Below are positions 39,473-47,133 of a stretch of 64,000 nt of DNA, in pieces. The notes under the pieces are model-generated. The model searched no databases, had not been told where the DNA came from, and worked only from the letters and a program-made list of their open reading frames with translations. The stretch lies in NCBI RefSeq assembly GCF_000585215.1, contig NZ_AONC01000040.1:1-64000 (forward strand), in the 5' to 3' direction. The first letter of the stretch is position 1. The number at the start of each line of letters is the position of its first letter. The position numbers were made by a program, and so were the translations under genes. The stretch is from Imhoffiella purpurea. GTDB lineage: Bacteria > Pseudomonadota > Gammaproteobacteria > Chromatiales > Chromatiaceae.

Positions 39473-39548
39473 GGGCCGTTAGCACAGCGGTTAGTGCAGG
39501 GGACTCATAATCCCTTGGTCGTAGGTTCGAATCCTACACGGCCCACCA
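39473..39548 (+). tRNA. ileX: tRNA with CAT anticodon, probable tRNA-Ile2 (lysidine-modified)
   Basis: The 76-nt cloverleaf is complete: acceptor GGGCCGT/ACGGCCC, D-stem GCAC/GTGC, anticodon stem GGGGA/TCCCT around CTCATAA, T-stem GTAGG/CCTAC with TTCGAAT, discriminator A and encoded CCA. The anticodon is 39506-39508. The D-arm, anticodon arm and variable loop resemble E. coli tRNA-Ile2, whose C34 becomes lysidine so that it reads AUA, more than elongator Met. The isotype call is inference from sequence similarity. The 3' end of such tRNAs is a common integration site, and phage-like DNA follows directly. Confidence 0.9.
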
Positions 39549-39770
39549 TATTTCAATAACTTATGTTTGCGTTAAGGCGCATGGATCGCCTCGATTGGCC
39601 TCAATCGCGCCCTGCGGTGTCACCTCTAGTGTCACCTGCCGATAAGCCCTGAAGCGATCCCTCGCATGCCTAAGGTGTGAATGTGGCGAGGCGCGTGGTT
39701 TGGCACTGATTTGCGATCCGTTTGTCATTTGCGCATTGGCTTGTGATTTTGCGCTTCGCTTGGCACTGGC
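39549..39770. other. AT-richer scar segment between the tRNA and phage-like genes
   Basis: About 220 bp of lower GC than its surroundings, with no gene. It contains GTGTCACCT twice within about 22 bp (near 39618-39640) and TTGGCACTG twice (near 39700 and 39760). This is consistent with the edge of an integrated element, but no second copy of the tRNA 3' end is visible in the window. Confidence 0.5.
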
Positions 39771-39995
39771 TCATAATGGATAATTCACTGCAGCCACCGG
39801 TGCCGGATAGACAATCCCGTCGCGCAATGTGACGCGCTGCCCGACCGCCAATGCCGATGTGCCCGCCATCGCGGCCACGATGCCACCACTGGTGGCCACC
39901 TGCACCCGTTGACCCGACACCCGCGAGACGACGCCCCGCTTGGGCGTGTCAGGACGCAGTAGCCGGCGCAGCTCCTGCAGCGGAAAACTAGGCAT
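39771..39995 (-). CDS. Small phage-like protein (74 aa)
   Basis: I do not recognise a family. The 74-residue protein starts PSFPLQELRRLLRP and is mostly short strands with repeated valine and glycine (VVSRVSGQRVQVATSGG), ending in VNYPL. Its start overlaps the stop of the upstream fragment by 8 bases, the compact style of phage structural modules. The upstream fragment reads like the end of a tail-type protein, so a tail or baseplate role is inference. Its own transcription is doubtful because the upstream DNA is cut by an IS. Confidence 0.5.
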   Translation of the reverse strand: MPSFPLQELRRLLRPDTPKRGVVSRVSGQRVQVATSGGIVAAMAGTSALAVGQRVTLRDGIVYPAPVAAVNYPL

Positions 39996-40158
39996 TGATC
40001 GGCCTCCTGATCGTCAAGATCGTCGGTGCGGCCCCCGCCTCCAGTTGATGCTTGATGCCGACCACCTTGCCCATCCACTCGGCCCCCTGATCTGGATCTG
40101 ACACGGCGATCAGGTCACCGAGCTGCACGCTGGTTTCTGGGGCGACCATCTCGGTCGT
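39988..40158 (-). pseudogene. 3' fragment of a phage-like gene cut by the IS
   Basis: An open frame of about 56 codons ends at 39990-39988. The visible residues include TSVQLGDLIAVSDPDQG, GKVVGIKHQLEAG and TILTIRRPINA, a pattern seen at the C-termini of tail-hub-like proteins with a strand-rich end domain. The 5' part is missing because the IS element begins at about 40159. It overlaps the 74-codon gene downstream. Confidence 0.55.
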
Positions 40159-40181
40159 TGTCAAGAAAGATGTCGCGTCGC

Positions 40182-41290
40182 TCAGGTGTCGTTGTGCAGG
40201 CTGTCGACCTCCTTCTTTGACGTCGGTTTTCCGGGATTGAGGAGCACGACGGCGTCGGGCTCCCAGGTGCGGGTCGCTCCGCTCCAGCGCTTGGGATGTT
40301 GCGCCCGGGCGGTCTCATAGAGCCGCGCCCGGTCGACCAGGATGCGCTGGTCTTCCCCCCGATGGCGCTGCCCGGGTGTGACGAACTTCAGGGCGCTATG
40401 GCGATGGTGCTCGTTGTACCAGTCGACGAATCCGGCGACCCAGGTGTGGGCGTGCTCGAGATCCTCGAAGGGCTGGCTGGGAAAGGTCGGCTGATATTTG
40501 AGCGTCTTGAAGAGCGCCTCCGAGTAGGGATTGTCGTTACTGACGCCAGGTCGGCTGAAGGAGGGCACGACCCCGAGGCGCTGGAGGGTGGCCAGCATGG
40601 TGGCGCCCTTCATGGGTGCGCCGTTGTCGGAATGCAGCGTCAGGGTTCGGGGGGCGACGTCTTCGCGCCGGTGGGTCTGCTCGAAGAGCGTGGCGGCGTG
40701 CGCGCTGCTTTCCTCGGCAAAGACCTCCCAGCCGACGATCTTGCGGCTGAAGACATCCAAGATCAGATAGAGATAGAAGAAGCTCCCCTTGAGGGTCGTG
40801 GCCAGATAGGTGATATCCCAGCTCCACAGCTGATTGGGCGCCGTCGCTGCCAGAGGCTCGGGACGGCGGTGTCTGGGCGCGCGGGTCTTGCCACGGTGGG
40901 CAAGTTGGTCATGCGCGCGCAGCACGCGGTAGAAGCTCGCCTCCGAGGCGATGTAGCGCCCCTGATCGGCCAACGCCGGAACGATCTGATTCGGCGGGCA
41001 ATCGGCGAATTCGGGGCTGTTGCAGACCTCAAGGATCGTGGAACGCTCAGCTTCGCTGAGGCGATTGGCCGGCGTGCGCTCCTGGGCCGCCGCCGCGCGG
41101 GCATCGGCCTGGATGCCATCCTCGCCGCGCCAGCGCTGCAGTGTGCGTACCGACACCCCCACGACCTCGCAGGCGGGTTTCAGGCGCGCTCCGGCGGCGC
41201 AGGTCTCCTCAATCCAGGTGCTCACGGTGTGCCGCTGCTCCACGTCGATCAGGCTTCCGCGTCGCCCAGCAAATGACGGACTTTTTTTTG
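40182..41290 (-). CDS. IS3-family transposase OrfB (DDE domain, made by -1 frameshift)
   Basis: The catalytic part of the transposase. An HTH-like region (KPACEVVGVSVRTLQRWRG) precedes an rve integrase core with all three acidic residues: Asp in WDITYL, Asp in HSDNGAPM and Glu in NPYSEALFKTLKY. The frame is complete to the stop at 40182. It lies in the -1 frame relative to orfA and joins it at the A8 run (41282-41289), so the active enzyme is the OrfAB fusion. It looks intact and possibly mobile. Confidence 0.85.
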
Positions 41291-41743
41291 GAGCACCAGC
41301 AAGGCCGCCGCCTCGGCCAGCGCCTTCTCCTTGCGCGCCAATTCCTGCTCGAGCGCCTTGAGACGCTGCTGATCGGCACGGGCCTTGGTGCGATCCACGG
41401 GCGCCGATCCAGCGGCATCGGCCTGCTCGCAGGCGGTGCGCCAGGCGAGAATCTCGTGGACATAGAGCCCCTGGCGGCGGCAATAGGCGCTCAGCTGCGC
41501 CTCATCAAGAGTGGCCGTCTCCAGCACGATGGCGAACTTCTCGCGACTGCTGCGTTCGGCCTGTCCGCCGCTGAGATGTTCTTGGGCGCCTTGGCGTGCC
41601 TTCAGGGCACGCGAGCGCCAGCTGTAGAGGGTGTCCTTGGGAATCTGCGTCTCGCGGGCCAGTTCGCGTACCGGCACGCTCTGCGGCGGCAGCATCTTGG
41701 CAATCAGCTTGGCTTTCAGCTCAGGCGAATAGCGCGTACTCAT
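41249..41743 (-). CDS. IS3-family OrfA (DNA-binding protein)
   Basis: A 164-residue protein with an N-terminal helix-turn-helix (LKAKLIAKMLPPQSVPVREL onward) and a C-terminal leucine-rich coiled coil (KALEQELARKEKALAEAAAL) used for multimerisation. It ends LVLQKKV...DAEA just after the slippery A8 run. Alone it binds ends and limits transposition; fused to OrfB it makes the transposase. Confidence 0.85.
   Translation of the reverse strand: MSTRYSPELKAKLIAKMLPPQSVPVRELARETQIPKDTLYSWRSRALKARQGAQEHLSGGQAERSSREKFAIVLETATLDEAQLSAYCRRQGLYVHEILAWRTACEQADAAGSAPVDRTKARADQQRLKALEQELARKEKALAEAAALLVLQKKVRHLLGDAEA
41282..41289 (-). other. Programmed -1 frameshift site (A8) in the IS
   Basis: Eight consecutive A residues on the minus strand create the heptamer A AAA AAA followed by G. 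OrfA reads CAA AAA AAA GTC; slipping back one base gives AAA AAA AGT, which is the OrfB frame. This is the standard arrangement in IS3-family elements. Confidence 0.75.
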
Positions 41744-41806
41744 GGTCTGTCACTCTGTCAGGGATGCCGCCGGGTTCGCGCCGCGTTCAGCTCCACTCCA
41801 TGCTGC

Positions 41807-41820
41807 GGACGCGAGCGTCC
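41807..41820 (+). promoter_or_regulatory. Dyad upstream of acxA, possible activator site
   Basis: GGACGC and GCGTCC form a perfect inverted repeat with a 2-bp centre, about 90 bp upstream of the candidate sigma-54 promoter. The distance suits an upstream activating sequence for an enhancer-binding protein such as the AcxR-like regulator encoded at 47134. No experimental consensus was applied. Confidence 0.4.
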
Positions 41821-41909
41821 GATCTCCGGACGGGATTTCGCTGTCGGCCGGTCGCTCGAATAATAAAAAACCTCTTCTGTTTCATTTGGTTGTTCTGCAT
41901 GCGCATGGA

Positions 41910-41924
41910 TGGCATGAGGTTTGT
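41910..41924 (+). promoter_or_regulatory. Candidate sigma-54 (-24/-12) promoter of acxABC
   Basis: TGGCATGAGGTTTGT matches TGGCAC-N5-TTGC with exact spacing. GG at -24 is present; the two mismatches are T for C at the end of each block, including the conserved -12 position. It lies about 90 bp before acxA. The sigma-54 activator in the same locus makes this promoter type expected. Confidence 0.45.
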
Positions 41925-42014
41925 GTAGAAGACGGCGGGCGCGACACCAAGCGCAGCCTGCCTACAGCGGACGGCCAGATCCGTCCGCCACGACACATTC
42001 GAGGAGGAACCAGA

Positions 42015-44162
42015 GTGCAAGCACCCAACCACAGAGTCGAGGTGATGGGCATCGATGCCGGGGGCACGATGACCGACACCTTCTTCGTGCGCGGCGACGG
42101 ACGTTTCGTCGTCGGCAAGGCGCAAAGCAATCCGGGAGACGAGTCCTTCGCGATCCTGGAATCGTCCCAGGACGCGCTCGCACACTGGGACCGGGACGTC
42201 GATGCGGTCTACCCGGAGCTGGTGACCTGCGTCTATTCCGGCACGGCGATGCTGAACCGCGTGGTCCAGCGCAAGGGGCTCGAGGTCGGTCTGATCGTCA
42301 ATCGCGGATTCGAGCAGGTCCACTCGATGGGGCGGGCGATCCAGAGCTATCTCGGCTACGCGCTGGAAGACCGTCTCCATCTCAACACCCACCGCTATGA
42401 CGAGCCGCTGGTGCCTCTGTCGCGGACGCGCGGGGTGACGGAGCGCACGGACGTTCAGGGCGAGATCGTCATTCCCTTGCGCGAGGACGAGGTCCGCCGG
42501 GCGACCCGCGAGCTGGTGGAGGCCGGGGCCAAGGCCATCGCCATCTGTTTCCTGCAATCCCACAAGAACGAGACGAGCGAACTGCGTGCACGCGACCTCT
42601 GCCGCGAGGAGCTGGCCCGCCTGGGCGTGGATATCCCGGTGTTCGCCTCGGTGGACTACTACCCGCAGCGCAAGGAGAGCCACCGGATGAACACCACCAT
42701 CCTGGAGGCCTATGCGGCTGAGCCTTCGCGCCAGACGCTGAAGAAGGTCAGCGAGCGCTTCCGCAAGCACGGCGCCAAGTTCGATCTGCGGGTGATGGCG
42801 ACGCACGGCGGCACCATCAGCTGGAAGGCGAAGGAGCTCGCGCGCACCATCGTGTCAGGCCCCATCGGCGGCGTCATCGGCTCCAAGCTGCTGGGCGAGG
42901 CCCTCGGCTACGAGAACATCGCCTGCTCCGACATCGGCGGCACCTCGTTCGACATGGCGCTCATCACCAAGGGCAATTTCGCCATCGCCTCCGACCCGGA
43001 TATGGCCCGGCTGGTGCTCTCGCTGCCCCTGGTGGCCATGGATTCCGTCGGCGCGGGCGCCGGCAGCTTCGTGCGCCTGGACCCCTACAGCGGCGCCATC
43101 AAGCTCGGTCCGGACAGCGCCGGCTATCGCGTCGGCACCTGCTGGCCCGACAGCGGGCTCGATACCGTCTCGGTCACGGACTGCCACGTGGTGCTGGGCT
43201 ACCTCAACCCGGAGAACTTCCTCGGCGGCGCCATCCAGCTCGACGTGCAGCGCGCACGGGATCACATCCAGGCGCAGATCGCCGGCCCCATGGGGCTCTC
43301 GGTCGAGGATGCCGCGGCCGGGGTCATCGAGCTGCTCGACCTGCAACTGCGCGAGTATCTGCGCGCCAACATCAGCGCCAAGGGCTACAGCGCGACCGAC
43401 TTCATCTGCTTCTCCTATGGCGGGGCGGGACCTGTGCATACCTACGGCTACACCGAGGGCGTCGGCTTCAAGGACGTCATCGTGCCCGCCTGGGCGGCCG
43501 GCTTCTCGGCCTTCGGCTGCGCCTGCGCCGACTTCGAGTACCGCTACGACAAGAGCGTGGACGTGGCGCTGCCGCAGCTCGCGGCGGATGCGGACAAGGC
43601 CGCCGCCTGCGCGACGCTTCAGGCCGCCTGGGACGAACTGGCCGAAAAGGTCGTCGAGGAATTCGTCATCAACGGCTTCGCGCCCCAGGACATCATCCTG
43701 CGCCCCGGCTACCGCATGCAGTACATGGGGCAGCTCAACGACCTGGAGATCGATTCCCCGGTCGGCACTGCCGCTGCGGCCGAGGACTGGGACCGCATCG
43801 TCGACGCCTTCGAGGACACCTACGCCCGCGTCTATGCAAGCTCCGCGCGCTCGCCCGAGCTGGGCTTCAGCGTCACCGGGGCGATCATGCGCGGGCTGGT
43901 CGCGACCCAGAAGCCGACGCTGCCGGAGGACGAGGAGGCCGGACCCATCCCCCCGGCGGCTGCCCGAATCGGCTCCCGCCCCTTCTACCGCCACAAGACA
44001 TGGATCGACGCGACCGTCTGGAAGATGGAATCGCTCCTGCCGGGCAACCGTGTGCGCGGTCCGGCGATCATCGAATCGGACGCCACGACCTTCGTCGTAC
44101 CGGACGGCTTCGAGACCCTGATCGACAAGCACCGGCTGTTCCACCTGCGCGAAGTCAAATGA
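42015..44162 (+). CDS. acxA: Acetone carboxylase beta subunit
   Basis: The 715-residue subunit of the hydantoinase A/oxoprolinase family, almost the same length as Xanthobacter AcxA (717). It has the N-terminal ATP-handling segment GIDAGGTMTDTFF, SGTAMLNRVVQRKG, ATHGGTISWK, SGPIGGVIGSK, CSDIGGTSFDMA and FSYGGAGPVHTYGY. It is thought to phosphorylate bicarbonate and acetone with ATP, giving carboxyphosphate and phosphoenolacetone. The GTG at 42015 follows GGAGGAAC. First gene of acxABC; 11 bp to acxB. Confidence 0.95.
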   Translation: MQAPNHRVEVMGIDAGGTMTDTFFVRGDGRFVVGKAQSNPGDESFAILESSQDALAHWDRDVDAVYPELVTCVYSGTAMLNRVVQRKGLEVGLIVNRGFEQVHSMGRAIQSYLGYALEDRLHLNTHRYDEPLVPLSRTRGVTERTDVQGEIVIPLREDEVRRATRELVEAGAKAIAICFLQSHKNETSELRARDLCREELARLGVDIPVFASVDYYPQRKESHRMNTTILEAYAAEPSRQTLKKVSERFRKHGAKFDLRVMATHGGTISWKAKELARTIVSGPIGGVIGSKLLGEALGYENIACSDIGGTSFDMALITKGNFAIASDPDMARLVLSLPLVAMDSVGAGAGSFVRLDPYSGAIKLGPDSAGYRVGTCWPDSGLDTVSVTDCHVVLGYLNPENFLGGAIQLDVQRARDHIQAQIAGPMGLSVEDAAAGVIELLDLQLREYLRANISAKGYSATDFICFSYGGAGPVHTYGYTEGVGFKDVIVPAWAAGFSAFGCACADFEYRYDKSVDVALPQLAADADKAAACATLQAAWDELAEKVVEEFVINGFAPQDIILRPGYRMQYMGQLNDLEIDSPVGTAAAAEDWDRIVDAFEDTYARVYASSARSPELGFSVTGAIMRGLVATQKPTLPEDEEAGPIPPAAARIGSRPFYRHKTWIDATVWKMESLLPGNRVRGPAIIESDATTFVVPDGFETLIDKHRLFHLREVK

Positions 44163-44173
44163 GGAGTCCCACC

Positions 44174-46501
44174 ATGAATCAACCCGCCAAGATCGCACTC
44201 GACAACAGCCAGGGCCTGCTCGGCAACGGCCAGACGCTCAAGCAATTCCGCGACGGGATTCTCGCGCGCACCAAGGCGAACGGCCATTACAACGGTCTCG
44301 AGCACCTGGAGCTGCGCGAGGCCGACCCGATCCGCTACGAGAAGATCTTCTCCAAGCTGCGCGGCGGCCTGGTCCATGCCCGCGAGACCGCGAAGAAGAT
44401 CGCGGCCAGCCCGATCGTCGAGCAGGAGGGGGAACTCTGCTTCACTCTCTACAATGCTGCGGGCGACTGCGTGCTGACCTCGACCGGCATCATCATCCAC
44501 GTCGGCACCATGGGCGCGGCGATCAAATACATGATCGAGAACGACTGGGAGACCAATCCCGGCATCGAGCCCGGTGACATGTTCACCAACAACGACTGCT
44601 CGATCGGCAACGTCCACCCCTGCGACATCATGACCATCGTGCCCATCTTCTCCGGCGACACGCTGGTCGGCTGGGTCGGCGGCGTCACCCATGTCATCGA
44701 CACCGGCGCGGTCACGCCCGGCTCCATGTCGACCGGCCAGGTGCAGCGTTTCGGCGACGGCTACCAGGTGACCTGCCGCAAGACCGGGGTCAAGGATCGC
44801 CTGCTGAAGGATTGGGTGCACGAGTCGCAGCGCTCGGTGCGCACGCCCAAGTACTGGATCCTCGACGAGCGCACCCGCATCGCCGGCTGCCACATGATCC
44901 GCGATCTGGTCGAGGAGGTGATCGCCGAGGAAGGGGCCGACGCTTACGAGCAGTTCGCCTTCGAGGTGATCGAGGAGGGGCGTCGCGGGCTCCAGACCCG
45001 GCTCAAGGCGATGACCCTGCCGGGCAAGTACCGCAAGGTCGCCTTCGTCGACGTGCCCTACAACCACCCCGACGTTCAGACCCCCTCGGCCTTCGCCAAG
45101 CTCGATACCATCATGCACTCGCCGGTCGAGATGGAGATCCGTGGCGACGGTTCCTGGCGGCTGGACTTCGAGGGCGCGAGCCGCTGGGGCTGGCACAGCT
45201 ACAACGCCAACCAGGTCGCCTTCACCAGCGGCATCTGGGTGATGATGACCCAGACCCTGGTGCCGACCCAGCGCATCAACGACGGCGCCTACTATGGCAC
45301 CGAGTTCCGCTTGCCCAAGGGCACCTGGATGAACCCGGACGACCGCCGCACCGGGCACGCCTATGCCTGGCACTTCCTGGTCTCGGGCTGGAGCGCCATG
45401 TGGCGCGGGCTCTCGCAGGCCTACTTCGCACGCGGTTATCTGGAGGAGGTCAACGCCGGGAACGCCAACACCTCGAACTGGCTGCAGGGCGGCGGGATCA
45501 ACCAGGACGGCGAGATCCACGCGGTCAACAGCTTCGAGGCCAGCTCCTGCGGCACCGGCGCCAGCGCCATCAAGGACGGACTGAATCACGCCGCCGCCAT
45601 CTGGAACCCGGAGGGCGACATGGGAGACATCGAGATCTGGGAGATGGCCGAGCCGCTCCTCTATCTCGGACGCAACGTCAAGTGCAACTCCGGGGGCTAC
45701 GGCAAGTACCGCGGCGGCTGCGGCTTCGAGACCCTGCGCATGGTCTGGAAGGCGCAGGACTGGACCATGTTCTTCATGGGCAACGGCTTCATGAACTCGG
45801 ACTGGGGTCTGATGGGCGGCTACCCCTCGGCGACCGGCTACCGCTTCGAGGCGCACGACACCGGGCTGAAGGAGCGCATCGCGATCGGCGACTCGCTCCC
45901 GCTCGGCGCCGACACCAACCCGGACCGGCCGGACTACGAGCATCACATCGACGCCACGGCCAGGATCAAGCGCGATCAGCAGTGCATGACCACCGAGGAC
46001 TGCTACGCCAACTACGACCTCTATCTGAACTATCTGCGCGGCGGTCCGGGCTTCGGCGACCCACTCGACCGCGACCCGGAGGCGATCTCCCAGGATCTCA
46101 ACCAGGGAAGCCTGCTGCCGGAGTATGCCCGCAAGGTCTATGGCGCAGTGATCGACCAGGACGCGGGCGGAATCTGGAGCGTCGACGCGGCCCAAACCGA
46201 GCGGCGGCGCGCGGCGATGCGTCAGGAACGGCTGGCGCGCTCGATGCCGACCCGCGACTGGATGAAGGAGGAGCGCGAACGCATCATCACCAAGCACGCC
46301 TCACTGCAGGTGCGGCACATGTTCGCGACCAGCTTCGGGCTTTCCGAAAAATTCCTCGCCACCTTCAAGGCGTTCTGGAGCTTGCCGGACGACTGGAGCC
46401 TGACCGAGGCCGAGCTCGGCGTTCCCTCCTACGGATCCACCTACCGCATGGACCTGTCCCTGCTGCCCGACGTGAATACCGTCAGGCTGGTGGACGAATA
46501 G
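44174..46501 (+). CDS. acxB: Acetone carboxylase alpha subunit
   Basis: The 775-residue subunit of the hydantoinase B family (Xanthobacter AcxB is 776). The manganese-ligand pattern His-x2-Asp...His is visible at His148, Asp151 (GNVHPCD) and His173 (GGVTHVID). It forms acetoacetate from the activated substrates inside the alpha2-beta2-gamma2 complex. GAGGAGTCCCACC precedes the ATG. Tight spacing with acxA and acxC indicates one operon. Confidence 0.95.
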   Translation: MNQPAKIALDNSQGLLGNGQTLKQFRDGILARTKANGHYNGLEHLELREADPIRYEKIFSKLRGGLVHARETAKKIAASPIVEQEGELCFTLYNAAGDCVLTSTGIIIHVGTMGAAIKYMIENDWETNPGIEPGDMFTNNDCSIGNVHPCDIMTIVPIFSGDTLVGWVGGVTHVIDTGAVTPGSMSTGQVQRFGDGYQVTCRKTGVKDRLLKDWVHESQRSVRTPKYWILDERTRIAGCHMIRDLVEEVIAEEGADAYEQFAFEVIEEGRRGLQTRLKAMTLPGKYRKVAFVDVPYNHPDVQTPSAFAKLDTIMHSPVEMEIRGDGSWRLDFEGASRWGWHSYNANQVAFTSGIWVMMTQTLVPTQRINDGAYYGTEFRLPKGTWMNPDDRRTGHAYAWHFLVSGWSAMWRGLSQAYFARGYLEEVNAGNANTSNWLQGGGINQDGEIHAVNSFEASSCGTGASAIKDGLNHAAAIWNPEGDMGDIEIWEMAEPLLYLGRNVKCNSGGYGKYRGGCGFETLRMVWKAQDWTMFFMGNGFMNSDWGLMGGYPSATGYRFEAHDTGLKERIAIGDSLPLGADTNPDRPDYEHHIDATARIKRDQQCMTTEDCYANYDLYLNYLRGGPGFGDPLDRDPEAISQDLNQGSLLPEYARKVYGAVIDQDAGGIWSVDAAQTERRRAAMRQERLARSMPTRDWMKEERERIITKHASLQVRHMFATSFGLSEKFLATFKAFWSLPDDWSLTEAELGVPSYGSTYRMDLSLLPDVNTVRLVDE

Positions 46502-46545
46502 GCCGTTCCCCCAAGCGTCGATCAACCGCACTCAGGAGTCATCCG

Positions 46546-47052
46546 ATGTCTACCTATACCAAAGAACAGGTCAAGCATCTGGTCGAGGGCAAGCTCGACT
46601 GGGACACCACCATGCGCATGCTGTCCATGCCGAAGGATCGGGAGCGCTTCACCCAGTATCTCGAGGTCCTGCAGTCCAAGGTGGACTGGCCGGACCGCAT
46701 CCTCCTGCCGCTCGGGCCGCACCTCTATATCGTGCAGTCCGCCGAGGACCAGCGATGGATCGTCAAGTGCGATTGCGGGCATGCGTTCTGCGATCACAGC
46801 GACAACTGGAAGCTGCACGCCAACATCTACGTGCGGGACACGGAGGAGGCGATGGCGGAGGTCTATCCCAACCTCATGGCCCCCGACACCCAATGGCAGG
46901 TCTATCGCGAATACTACTGCCCCAGCTGCGGTGTCATGCACGACATCGAGGCCCCGACACCCTGGTATCCGGTCATCCACGACTTCGAGCCGGACATCGA
47001 GACCTTCTACGAGCAGTGGCTAGGTCTGCCCGTGCCGGCCAAGGCCGCCTGA
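46546..47052 (+). CDS. acxC: Acetone carboxylase gamma subunit
   Basis: The 168-residue zinc-binding subunit has exactly the length of Xanthobacter AcxC. Metal-ligand candidates are CDCGHAFCDH at about 75-84 and CPSCG at about 125-129. It is needed for the assembled enzyme. A CAGGAG ribosome-binding site precedes the ATG. Last gene of the operon, followed by a strong bidirectional hairpin. Confidence 0.95.
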   Translation: MSTYTKEQVKHLVEGKLDWDTTMRMLSMPKDRERFTQYLEVLQSKVDWPDRILLPLGPHLYIVQSAEDQRWIVKCDCGHAFCDHSDNWKLHANIYVRDTEEAMAEVYPNLMAPDTQWQVYREYYCPSCGVMHDIEAPTPWYPVIHDFEPDIETFYEQWLGLPVPAKAA

Positions 47053-47069
47053 CGGCCTGAAGCGGGCCT

Positions 47070-47092
47070 GGGCCGCCCGTCACGGGCGGCCC
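47070..47092. terminator. GC-rich terminator hairpin between acxC and acxR
   Basis: GGGCCGCCCG and CGGGCGGCCC form a perfect 10-bp stem with a 3-nt loop, lengthened by GGGCC/GGCCC across one bulge. It lies between convergent genes and could act in both directions. No U-tract follows. Confidence 0.65.
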
Positions 47093-47133
47093 GGCCCATC
47101 AGGACTGGACGACAGGCGCCGAGGAGCGCCCCG

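Larger units (their letters stand above)
40159..41760 (-). mobile_element. IS3-family insertion sequence
   Basis: About 1.6 kb holding orfA and orfB, with orfB in the -1 frame. Both ends begin with a TGNCA motif when read inward (TGTCA at 40159, TGACA read from 41760), but longer terminal inverted repeats and a target duplication are not convincing, so boundaries are approximate. The left flank is phage-like and the right flank is the acetone carboxylase promoter region, so the element may have mediated a deletion. Confidence 0.75.

Noticed and set aside
39473-39548. tRNA as elongator tRNA-Met
   Set aside because: The CAT anticodon alone would allow Met, but the D-arm, anticodon arm and variable loop align better with tRNA-Ile2. 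A covariance-model isotype test would settle it.
39696-39712. Sigma-54-like sequence TGGCACTGATTTGC after the tRNA
   Set aside because: The -24 and -12 blocks are one base too close together, and no gene starts downstream on that strand.
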